Shown piece by piece: positions 8,481 to 15,442 of a DNA stretch of 39,173 nt (the stretch's first letter is position 1; the number at the start of each line of letters is the position of its first letter). Origin of the DNA: JBKGYG01 sp046546235. GTDB lineage: Bacteria > Bacillota > Clostridia > Lachnospirales > DSM-24629. The stretch lies in assembly GCA_046546235.1 (NCBI GenBank), contig JBKGYG010000007.1, positions 1-39,173 of the forward strand. Direction: 5' to 3'. The translations under genes and the position numbers were made by a program. The notes under the pieces are model-generated. The model saw nothing but the letters and a program-made list of their open reading frames with translations. It searched no databases and was not told the DNA's origin.

Positions 8481-8820
8481 GTTAAAAAATTATCAGTCAC
8501 CACTACATCAAGAAGCTATGAATTTAGAAAAGATAACTTTGATGATATTATATTAGAACAATGGGATATGAATAATTAACATAGAAATGACTTTAAGATT
8601 TGATATTAATGCAATAAATAAAGTTTATGATTTCTTTGAATATGATAATATCCATAAAATGGAAGGAGGGTATATAATAGTTAAAGCAGAATATCCCGTA
8701 GGTGAATGGTTATACAGTATGTTGCTAAGCTTTGGTAATCAAGAGGAAGTATTAGAGCCTGGTAAACTTAGGGAAGAATTAAAAAACAGGATTTACTTAA
8801 TGAAAGAGATTTATAAATGA
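8481..8820 (+). pseudogene. Remnant of a WYL-domain transcriptional regulator (C-terminal part)
   Basis: The reading from ATG 8587 to 8820 (LRFDINAINKVYDFFE... then GEWLYSMLLSFGNQEEVLEPGKLREELKNRI) matches the C-terminal WCX region of YafY-type WYL regulators. Those proteins normally have about 300 residues with an N-terminal HTH. Only the last quarter is left. Just upstream, another frame (8481-8579) carries LSVTTTSRSYEFRKDNFDD, which also fits this part of a WYL protein, and then stops. A frameshift near 8578 would join the two (NIEMTLRFD). The HTH and most of the WYL domain are absent; topB lies directly upstream. Probably non-functional. Confidence 0.75.
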
Positions 8821-8838
8821 AAGGGGAGATGGTATATT

Positions 8839-9201
8839 ATGAGATATCAGTGGATAGACGAGTATTGTCTTGAGAAAAAAGGGGTTGTAAAAGATTATAA
8901 GATTGAATGGAAAGCAACACGATATATGATTAATGATAAAATGTTTGCTATGCAATGTAATGATAAGGAAGGTAAGCCGATTATAACAGTAAAATTAGAG
9001 CCAATGTTTGGTGAAATGTTAAGAAGCAAATATAAAGATATAGTACCTGGATACTATATGAATAAGAAACATTGGAATTCATTATATTTAGAAGGAAATG
9101 TTCCAGATGAAGTTTTAGAAGATATGTTGGATAAATCGTATGAAATAATTTTGAAATCCTTAAGTAAAAAGGCACAAAAAGAAATTATGGATAAAGAATA
9201 A
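8839..9201 (+). CDS. MmcQ/YjbR family protein
   Basis: 120-aa cytoplasmic protein of the MmcQ/YjbR family, which has a CyaY-like fold; some members have been called DNA-binding, but the role is unclear. Seen: EWKATRYMINDKMFAM, then PIITVKLEP and the hallmark GYYMNKKHWNSLYLEGNVPDEVLEDMLDKSY in the C-terminal half. Full family length. ATG 8839 with AAGGGGAG at a proper distance. It follows the WYL remnant by 18 nt, and these two families often sit together, so it may be the survivor of a former regulator-effector pair. Confidence 0.88.
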   Translation: MRYQWIDEYCLEKKGVVKDYKIEWKATRYMINDKMFAMQCNDKEGKPIITVKLEPMFGEMLRSKYKDIVPGYYMNKKHWNSLYLEGNVPDEVLEDMLDKSYEIILKSLSKKAQKEIMDKE

Positions 9202-9239
9202 AAGAGTTAAAGTAGCAATTTTCTATAAATAATAAGAGT

Positions 9240-9263
9240 AATATGACATAGGGCTGTCATATT
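9240..9263. repeat. Perfect inverted repeat
   Basis: AATATGACA (9240-9248), a 6-nt loop and TGTCATATT (9255-9263). No T-run follows, so it is not a classical terminator; it could still end the mmcQ/yjbR transcript or be an operator. Confidence 0.6.
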
Positions 9264-9311
9264 GGGAAGGATATACTTTTTCTATAAACAAAATGAAAGG
9301 AGAAATTTATT

Positions 9312-9395
9312 ATGTAAAAAATATTTTGTCAAAGTTGTGGTATGCCTATGGAGGATAAAAGTCTATTTGGATGCAATAGTATTATAATCATATAG
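9312..9395 (+). pseudogene. Zinc-ribbon peptide fragment with a stop at codon 2
   Basis: An ATG at 9312 with AAGGAG 9 nt upstream is followed directly by TAA. The same frame then reads KIFCQSCGMPMEDKSLFGCNS before a stop at 9395. FCQSCGMPM is the N terminus of a common small zinc-ribbon protein family whose members normally continue for another 50 or more residues. So this is an N-terminal fragment that has lost both its second codon and its 3' part. The intact ribosome binding site suggests recent decay. The rest of 9202-9496 holds nothing else I can identify apart from the inverted repeat at 9240-9263. Confidence 0.65.
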
Positions 9396-9496
9396 TTTGA
9401 TTCGTAAAAAAATGGATTAATAGTCAGTATCTATTTAATTGGGTTTTAATAATTATATAAGAATACAAGATATTATAAAAGTTAAGAGGTGATTTA

Positions 9497-9736
9497 ATGG
9501 AAGCTTTAAGACAAATAATTGATAGTGAGACATTACAAAAAATAATTGATATACCAGATAGTTTTAAAAACAAAAAATTAGAGCTTTTAATATTGCCAGT
9601 GGAAGATATTTATTCAGGTGAAGTACCTACTAATAAAGCTAGAGGATATTTAAATAAGTATGAAAATATTGAACTAATCAATGAAGAAAAATCAGCATGG
9701 AAAAAGGCGGTGCAAGAAAAGCATGGCAATAGTTGA
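9497..9736 (+). CDS. Probable antitoxin of a PIN-domain toxin-antitoxin pair
   Basis: 79-aa protein beginning MEALRQIIDSETLQKIIDIPDSFKNKKLELLILPVE, a type of N-terminal domain found upstream of PIN-domain genes in Bacillota. The C-terminal half (GYLNKYENIELINEEKSAWKKA) is the kind of flexible tail that wraps a toxin. ATG 9497 with AGAGGTG upstream. The gene overlaps the PIN gene by 14 nt, consistent with coupled translation of an antitoxin first. Role inferred from context; such antitoxins usually repress their own operon. Confidence 0.72.
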   Translation: MEALRQIIDSETLQKIIDIPDSFKNKKLELLILPVEDIYSGEVPTNKARGYLNKYENIELINEEKSAWKKAVQEKHGNS

Positions 9737-10091
9737 TGCGAATTATGTATTACGGTATTTGCTTGATGATATAGGAGAGCAGTCAAGACAAGCAGCTAAC
9801 ATAATTGAGAATCAAAATGTTAAGCTGCCAAATGAAGTTGTTGCAGAAGTGGTATATGTATTACAAAAGGTATATAATGTTGAACGTAATGACATAACAG
9901 AATCTATAAAAATGCTAATAAATTACGTTAACATTAATGTTTTGAATAAAGATGTAGTAAACGTAGCGTTAGAAAAGTATAAAGTCTCAAAATTCGATTT
10001 CGTTGATTGTTTGTTATATGCGTACAGTATAATAGATGGTGAACAGGTATATACATTTGATAAAAAGCTTAATAAATTGATTAATGATTAA
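9723..10091 (+). CDS. PIN-domain ribonuclease toxin (VapC-like)
   Basis: 122-aa PIN-domain protein, a family of Mg-dependent endoribonucleases that includes VapC toxins. Acidic active-site residues are recognisable: Asp5 in MAIVDANYVLRYLLDD, Glu in NEVVAEVVYVL (residue ~41), Asp in FDFVDCLLYAY (~97), and a late Asp in YTFDKKLNKL. ATG 9723 lies within the end of the antitoxin gene; a longer in-frame reading upstream adds only residues that belong to the overlapping antitoxin DNA. Likely cleaves RNA when free of its partner; the target is unknown. Confidence 0.88.
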   Translation: MAIVDANYVLRYLLDDIGEQSRQAANIIENQNVKLPNEVVAEVVYVLQKVYNVERNDITESIKMLINYVNINVLNKDVVNVALEKYKVSKFDFVDCLLYAYSIIDGEQVYTFDKKLNKLIND

Positions 10092-10096
10092 ACAAA

Positions 10097-10125
10097 TTGA
10101 ACAATTACCATAATTATGATAATAT
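10097..10125 (+). promoter_or_regulatory. Promoter of the fluoride-riboswitch transcript
   Basis: TTGAAC (10097-10102), a 17-nt spacer and TAATAT (10120-10125). The predicted start at about 10132 coincides with the 5' edge of the riboswitch. Confidence 0.75.
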
Positions 10126-10131
10126 AAATAA

Positions 10132-10182
10132 AACAGTTGATGGAGTTCACCTTTAACCGCTATACAGCTAATGACTCCTACT
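10132..10182 (+). ncRNA. Fluoride riboswitch (crcB motif)
   Basis: The conserved pattern of the crcB RNA is present: GATGGAGTTCACC, then TTTAACC, a small hairpin GCT-ata-cAGC, and TAATGACTCCTAC. The final ACTCC is complementary to the GGAGT of the first hairpin region, as expected for the pseudoknot/P1 organisation of the aptamer. Its 3' strand is also the 5' strand of the terminator at 10174-10216, giving a simple on-switch: fluoride-bound aptamer sequesters ACTCCTAC, the terminator cannot form, and the antiporter is transcribed. Confidence 0.88.
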
Positions 10183-10216
10183 AATAACAGTTTAGTTATT
10201 GGTAGGAGTATTTAAT
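10174..10216 (+). terminator. Fluoride-controlled intrinsic terminator
   Basis: A 15-bp stem: ACTCCTAC-T-AATAAC (10174-10188), a 6-nt loop (10189-10194), and GTTATT-G-GTAGGAGT (10195-10209) with one T-G wobble, followed by a T-rich tract. It overlaps the riboswitch 3' end, so aptamer and terminator are mutually exclusive. Confidence 0.88.
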
Positions 10217-10238
10217 TTTATTTATTGGAGGTAAGAAT

Positions 10239-11423
10239 ATGGATTTAGCTACTAGTTTAGCTATAATAACTGTTTTAGGATTAATAGCTAATAATATTTT
10301 TAAGCAAATGAAATTACCTGGATTATTAGGGATGCTATTATTAGGCATGTTACTTGGTCCTTATGGAATGGATTGGTTAAGTGAAGATATGTTACATGTT
10401 TCAAGTGATTTTAGAAATATTGCACTTATAATTATATTACTTAGAGCAGGGCTAGGAATAAGTAGGGATGATATAAATAAGATAGGGAAAACAGCTATAA
10501 AACTTAGTATTATACCTGGATTGTTAGAAGGATTTTTTATAGCTTTTTTATCTACTCAGTTTTTAGGGTTTTCATTTATCGAAGGGGGTATACTTGGATT
10601 TGTTATTGCTGCAGTTTCACCAGCAGTAATAGTGCCTTCTATGTTAAGATTTATTGAATCTGGAATTGGTTCAAAAAAAAGAATTCCAACACTTATATTA
10701 GCTTCGTCTTCTGTTGATGACGTTATTGCTATTACAATATTTAGTACATTTTTAGGATTGTACGGTGGAGAAAATTATAATATAGGTTATCAAATAATAG
10801 GGATACCTTTATCAATAATATTAGGTGTAATAATAGGAATAATTGTTGGGAGCTTATTTATCTATATATTTAATAAATATCATATTAGAGACACAAAGAA
10901 AATACTATTAATGTTAGGTATAGCAATCTTAATAACTGCTTTGGAAAAGGTATTAAAGAGTAAAGTTGAAATAGCAGGGTTGCTAAGTGTTATGACAATA
11001 GGTTTTATATTTTTAGAAAAGAAACCAAAAACTGCTAAAAGACTAGCAGATAAATTCAATAAAATATGGGTTTTTGCTGAAATATTATTATTTGTATTAG
11101 TCGGTGCAGAAGTGAATCTTCATGTAGCTTTTGATTCAGGATTAATGGGTTTAGTGATTGTTTTTGGTGGTTTATTAGCTAGAAGTATTGGTGTTTTAAT
11201 TTCTACTATTGGTAAAGAATATAATATAAAAGAAAAAATGTTTATGATAATAGCATTTTTACCTAAAGCAACAGTTCAAGCAGCTATAGGAGCTAAGGCA
11301 TTAAATGCGGGAGTTATCTCAGGTGATATTATTTTAGCAATAGCAGTTCTTTCTATACTTATAACAGCTCCATTGGGAGCTATCGGGATTAACTTAACTG
11401 CTAAAAGATTTTTAGACAATTAA
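10239..11423 (+). CDS. Cation:proton antiporter (CPA family), fluoride-regulated
   Basis: 394-aa integral membrane antiporter with about 11-12 hydrophobic helices, from MDLATSLAIITVLGLI to the C-terminal helix ILAIAVLSILITAPLGAIGI. Family signs: GLLGMLLLGMLLGPYGMDWL near the N terminus, the unwound-helix-type segment AVSPAVIVPSM (125-135) and the ion-site region ASSSVDDVIAI with Asp160-Asp161, and KATVQAAIGAKAL towards the C terminus. These match the NhaP/Kef-like CPA superfamily. The gene lies 23 nt after the riboswitch terminator; ATG 10239 has TTGGAGG upstream. Antiporters of this kind are known members of fluoride riboswitch regulons, so this one probably helps cells survive fluoride, either by pH/Na balance or by direct export. 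Transported ion not determined. Confidence 0.92.
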   Translation: MDLATSLAIITVLGLIANNIFKQMKLPGLLGMLLLGMLLGPYGMDWLSEDMLHVSSDFRNIALIIILLRAGLGISRDDINKIGKTAIKLSIIPGLLEGFFIAFLSTQFLGFSFIEGGILGFVIAAVSPAVIVPSMLRFIESGIGSKKRIPTLILASSSVDDVIAITIFSTFLGLYGGENYNIGYQIIGIPLSIILGVIIGIIVGSLFIYIFNKYHIRDTKKILLMLGIAILITALEKVLKSKVEIAGLLSVMTIGFIFLEKKPKTAKRLADKFNKIWVFAEILLFVLVGAEVNLHVAFDSGLMGLVIVFGGLLARSIGVLISTIGKEYNIKEKMFMIIAFLPKATVQAAIGAKALNAGVISGDIILAIAVLSILITAPLGAIGINLTAKRFLDN

Positions 11424-11425
11424 AA

Positions 11426-11454
11426 GTGACACTTAAAAAGCTTTATGGTATACT
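11426..11454 (+). promoter_or_regulatory. Promoter of the methionine/one-carbon operon
   Basis: GTGACA (11426-11431), a 17-nt spacer and TATACT (11449-11454). The leader to ATG 11515 would be only about 55 nt, too short for an S-box or cobalamin riboswitch, and I see neither. Confidence 0.7.
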
Positions 11455-11514
11455 GAATAAAAATTTTGCTTATTTGTTAGGAAACATTTAGCTTTTATAT
11501 AAGGTGTGGTAAAA

Positions 11515-13617
11515 ATGTTAACATATACGGTGAATTTAAATAATGAGAATTTAATGAATATAATTAATAAAAATCATCTAAATGAATATAAAAATCAAGT
11601 GTATTATCTTCATGAATCTCTCTGTCAAATAATAAAAGCTAAAGCTTATTATACTATACTTGATAAGGATAGTCCTTTTTTTGAAAGTCTTAGAAGGTAT
11701 AAAAAAGGTGATAAGAAAGTCATTATAGGAGTGATAACTCTAGGTAAAGGAATTGATCATTTACTAGAGATAAATCATAATCAACCTTTTAAAACGCATA
11801 TTATTGATATCCTTACTAATGAAATGTTAAAAGAAGCTTTAAATAAATTCAAAGAGAAATGTTTAGAAGAGCAAACTAATATTAAAGGTTTAGGGAATAC
11901 TCTGTTTCCAGGTGCTCAATTACCAATAGAGTTAAATACAATAATAATAGAAAAGATATTAGAAATAAATGATATAGAGGTTAATGAACAATATGTTATG
12001 AAACCGCTCAAAACTATCTCCTTTATTATGGAAGAAAGTAAAAATAATCTTAAAGAAAATGTTTGTAGTAATTGTACATCCTTTAATTGTCAAAATAGAG
12101 AAGAAATAAATCTAAAGATAATTGTTGATAAAAAAGAAATAAACGCAAAAGTAAGGTGTGGTAAAAATCTATTAACCACATTAAACAAACTAGGTTATTT
12201 AATTTCTCAAGACTGTGGTGGACAAAAAAGATGTGGTAAATGTAAAATTAAAGTTATAGAAGGATATAATAATATTAATAAACTAGATAATTCTTTTCTT
12301 ACAGATGAAGAAATTAATAAAGGTATTAGACTTGCTTGTGGTATTATACTACATAATTCTATGACTATTTCATTAATAAATTATAGGAAGATTAATAAAG
12401 AATTAAAGATTGTTGGTAACACAATGAGAAGTATTTCTGCAAAAAACATATTATATGGTATAGCAATCGACGTTGGTACAACAACTATTGAAATGTCTTT
12501 AGTTAATTTGAATAATAATGAACTAATTGCTACAATAAAAGAACAAAACAAACAATTAATATTTGGTTCAGATGTGTTATCAAGAGCTCAGTGGGCGAGA
12601 GATAATATAAACGGAATAAAAATAATTCAAGATACAATAAACAAGCAAATACAAGGGTTAATTACAGAGCTTATTAATGAATTTACAATAAATCAAAAAC
12701 AACTTACTTATATAATAATTAGTGCTAATACAATTATTTCTCATTTTATAATGGGGTTTAATACTAATAAATTAATTATATCACCATTTGAACCAGTAAC
12801 TAAAGAAATGCAAATATTTACTGGTGAAATATTTTGTCTAAATGAAAATATAAAGGTAGTTATACTTCCTACTATTTCAGCTTTTATTGGTTCAGATATT
12901 TTATCCGGTATGCATTTTACTAGAATGGATAATAGTAGAGAAGTATCATTATTAATTGATTTAGGTACAAATGGTGAAATAGTTATGGGTAATAAAAATG
13001 GATTTTTAAGTTGCTCAACTGCAGTTGGACCAGCTTTTGAGGGTACTCATATTAATAGTGGAATGGGGGCTATGGAAGGGGCTATTTCAAATTATACTAA
13101 TTCGCAGAAATATTCTGTAATAGGGAATGTGGAGCCTAAAGGGATTTGTGGTTCTGGCTTGATTGACATAATATCATATTTAATTAATAATAAAGAAGTA
13201 GATGAAAATGGTTCGATAACAGATACAAAAAAAGAAATATATATAACTAATGAATTAAAAGTGACTCAACAAGATATTCGGCAGGTACAAATGGCTAAAA
13301 GTGCGATAAGAAGTGGTATTGAATTATTGATTAATGAAAGTGAGTTTAACTTGGAAGATATATCAAAAGTTTTTTTGACAGGTGGATTTGGTGAGTACAT
13401 AAATGTAGATAATGCAATTAATATTGGTATGCTACCAAGGATATTTAAAGAAAAAGTTATTCCGATTCATAACACCTCATTACAAGGAGCTATAGAATGT
13501 GTAAATGATTTGGACAAACTAACATCACTTATTAAATTATCAGACAAGACTAGATACATTGAATTGGCTAATCATATAGATTTTCAGACAATATATATTA
13601 AAAATATTAATTTTTAA
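11515..13617 (+). CDS. MetH-activation-like domain fused to [2Fe-2S] ferredoxin and RACE ATPase (corrinoid reactivator)
   Basis: 700-aa protein with three modules. Residues 1-~195 resemble the stand-alone 'B12-dependent methionine synthase activation domain' proteins of Clostridia, including a MKPLKTISFIM segment and a terminal cysteine group C184-xx-C187-xxxx-C192. Residues ~198-290 form a plant-type [2Fe-2S] ferredoxin domain with Cys234, Cys240, Cys243 and Cys275 (DCGGQKRCGKC ... ACG). Residues ~310-690 are a RACE/DUF4445 ASKHA-type ATPase: IDVGTTTIEMSL (phosphate-binding loop), LLIDLGTNGEIVMG, GPAFEGTHINSGMGA and FLTGGFGEYI. RACE proteins (RamA, AcsV type) use ATP and low-potential electrons to reduce inactive Co(II) corrinoids to Co(I). 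Being first in an operon with a MetH lacking an activation domain, it most likely reactivates MetH. ATG 11515 chosen (AAGGTG 9 nt upstream) over GTG 11506. Confidence 0.88.
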   Translation: MLTYTVNLNNENLMNIINKNHLNEYKNQVYYLHESLCQIIKAKAYYTILDKDSPFFESLRRYKKGDKKVIIGVITLGKGIDHLLEINHNQPFKTHIIDILTNEMLKEALNKFKEKCLEEQTNIKGLGNTLFPGAQLPIELNTIIIEKILEINDIEVNEQYVMKPLKTISFIMEESKNNLKENVCSNCTSFNCQNREEINLKIIVDKKEINAKVRCGKNLLTTLNKLGYLISQDCGGQKRCGKCKIKVIEGYNNINKLDNSFLTDEEINKGIRLACGIILHNSMTISLINYRKINKELKIVGNTMRSISAKNILYGIAIDVGTTTIEMSLVNLNNNELIATIKEQNKQLIFGSDVLSRAQWARDNINGIKIIQDTINKQIQGLITELINEFTINQKQLTYIIISANTIISHFIMGFNTNKLIISPFEPVTKEMQIFTGEIFCLNENIKVVILPTISAFIGSDILSGMHFTRMDNSREVSLLIDLGTNGEIVMGNKNGFLSCSTAVGPAFEGTHINSGMGAMEGAISNYTNSQKYSVIGNVEPKGICGSGLIDIISYLINNKEVDENGSITDTKKEIYITNELKVTQQDIRQVQMAKSAIRSGIELLINESEFNLEDISKVFLTGGFGEYINVDNAINIGMLPRIFKEKVIPIHNTSLQGAIECVNDLDKLTSLIKLSDKTRYIELANHIDFQTIYIKNINF

Positions 13618-13633
13618 CCTAGGAGGTACTTAA

Positions 13634-15442
13634 TTGACAATAAAAGAGTATTTAAAAGATAATATATTAATTACAGATGGAGCTATGGGAACTTATTATG
13701 CACAAATAAAAGAAACAAAACATACAATGTCAGAAAAAGCTAATATTAATGATCCTAGTATTATAAATGATATTCATACACAATATATAGAATCTGGCGC
13801 AAAATTGATTAGAACTAATACTTTTTCAGCTAATACGCATATGCTTGAGATGGGTATAGATCAAGTTTTAGAAATTGTACGAAAAGGGTATCGAATTGCA
13901 AAAACTGCTGTAGATATGTCAGAAAAAGAAGTATATATCGCTGCAAGTATTGGGCCAATTCCCGAGACGGGATTTTTAGAGGATGAAGTAATACTTCAAG
14001 AGTATTATGATATTGTTGATGAGTTCTTATCACAAGGTGCAAATATTTTTCTTTTTGAAACTTTTTCAGATATAAAATACATTAAAAAATTAGTTCCATA
14101 TATAAAAAGTAAAAATAAAAATTCAACTGTAATGGCTCAATTTGCACTAAATCTATATGGGTATACTAAAAGGGGCATGAGTGCAAAACGGTTATTAAGT
14201 GAATTGCATAAGATAGAAGGTTTAGATGTTTATGGTTTTAATTGTGGAATAGGGGCCGGACATTTATATCAAATTCTTGACAAGCTTCATTGGGAAGAAG
14301 ATGCTATTATTGCAGCTGTTCCAAATTCTGGATATCCAGATATTTTACAAGATAGAATGGTATATATGGATAATCCTAGTTATTTTGTTGATACAATGAT
14401 TGGCTTGGTTAAGTTAGGGATACAAGTAATTGGTGGCTGTTGTGGGACTACTCCAGCGCATATAAAAATGTTATCTGATTCATTAAAAGATTTTAAGCTA
14501 GATACTATCAAAAAAAGAATTCCCCAAGAAATATATAAAAGACAAAATAAAAAAACTAAAAATGTTTTTTATGATAAATTAGAACAAGGTAAAAAAGTAA
14601 TAGCAGTGGAATTAGATCCTCCATTTGGAAAAGATATTGATAAAGTTATGGAAGGTGCCAATTTACTAAAATCATCAGGAGTAGATATGATTACAATTGC
14701 AGATTCACCAATGGGTAAACCTAGAGCAGATTCTATAATTATTGCTTCAAAAATAAATAAAGAAGTAAATATTCCAGTTATGCCACATATTTGTTGTAGA
14801 GATAAAAATATAATTGCTATGAGGTCACAACTGTTAGGGGCATATATAGAAGGTATTAGGAATTTGCTTTTAGTTACTGGAGATCCAATACCAAGTGGAG
14901 ATAGAAATGAAATAAAGAGTGTTTTTAATATGAACTCTATACAATTAATGCAAATGGTTAAAGAGATGAACATAGAACATTTTTCTGATGATACTATATT
15001 TTATGGTGGAGCCTTGAATCTAAATAGACCTCAAATAGATAAAGAAATAGAACGTATAAAAAAGAAAATAGAAGCAGGAGCAACGTATTTTCTAACTCAG
15101 CCAATATATGAAGAAGAAGGACTTAATAGATTAAAATATATTAAAGAAAAATTAGATGTAAAGATATTAGGTGGCATCTTACCTCTTGTAAACATAAGAA
15201 ATGCTAGATTTATTCAAAATGAAATATTAGGAATTCTTATACCTGATAGTATTATAGAAAGATTTGATGAAAATATGTCAAGAGAAGAAAGTGAAGAAAT
15301 TGGTATTGAAATAGCAGTAGAAATTGCTTTAAAGATGGGGGAATATGTGGATGGTTATTATTATATGATACCATTTAATAGAATTCATATGATAGATAAG
15401 ATAATGAAACGAATTAATAAAGAAGGTGAGCATATTGACTAA
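13634..15442 (+). CDS. Homocysteine S-methyltransferase / methylenetetrahydrofolate reductase fusion
   Basis: 602-aa bifunctional protein of the B. subtilis YitJ type. Residues 1-~290 form a homocysteine methyltransferase barrel with the zinc ligands Cys204 (GFNCGIG) and Cys269-Cys270 (IGGCCGTTP). Residues ~310-600 are an FAD-type MTHFR barrel (VIAVELDPPFGKD, NLLLVTGDP, GATYFLTQPIY) that reduces 5,10-methylene-THF to 5-methyl-THF. The MTHFR half supplies the methyl donor used by MetH, encoded next. What the methyltransferase half does beside a full MetH is not clear; it could use S-methylmethionine or another donor. TTG 13634 follows AGGAGGT by 7 nt. It starts 16 nt after the RACE fusion and overlaps metH by 8 nt. 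Confidence 0.93.
   Translation: MTIKEYLKDNILITDGAMGTYYAQIKETKHTMSEKANINDPSIINDIHTQYIESGAKLIRTNTFSANTHMLEMGIDQVLEIVRKGYRIAKTAVDMSEKEVYIAASIGPIPETGFLEDEVILQEYYDIVDEFLSQGANIFLFETFSDIKYIKKLVPYIKSKNKNSTVMAQFALNLYGYTKRGMSAKRLLSELHKIEGLDVYGFNCGIGAGHLYQILDKLHWEEDAIIAAVPNSGYPDILQDRMVYMDNPSYFVDTMIGLVKLGIQVIGGCCGTTPAHIKMLSDSLKDFKLDTIKKRIPQEIYKRQNKKTKNVFYDKLEQGKKVIAVELDPPFGKDIDKVMEGANLLKSSGVDMITIADSPMGKPRADSIIIASKINKEVNIPVMPHICCRDKNIIAMRSQLLGAYIEGIRNLLLVTGDPIPSGDRNEIKSVFNMNSIQLMQMVKEMNIEHFSDDTIFYGGALNLNRPQIDKEIERIKKKIEAGATYFLTQPIYEEEGLNRLKYIKEKLDVKILGGILPLVNIRNARFIQNEILGILIPDSIIERFDENMSREESEEIGIEIAVEIALKMGEYVDGYYYMIPFNRIHMIDKIMKRINKEGEHID

Noticed and set aside
11426..11514. SAM (S-box) or cobalamin riboswitch before the methionine operon
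   Set aside because: The leader is only about 55 nt and carries none of the conserved motifs.
14569..14973. 134-codon minus-strand open frame within the MTHFR region
   Set aside because: Antisense shadow of a conserved enzyme gene; hydrophobic composition comes from the complementary codons.
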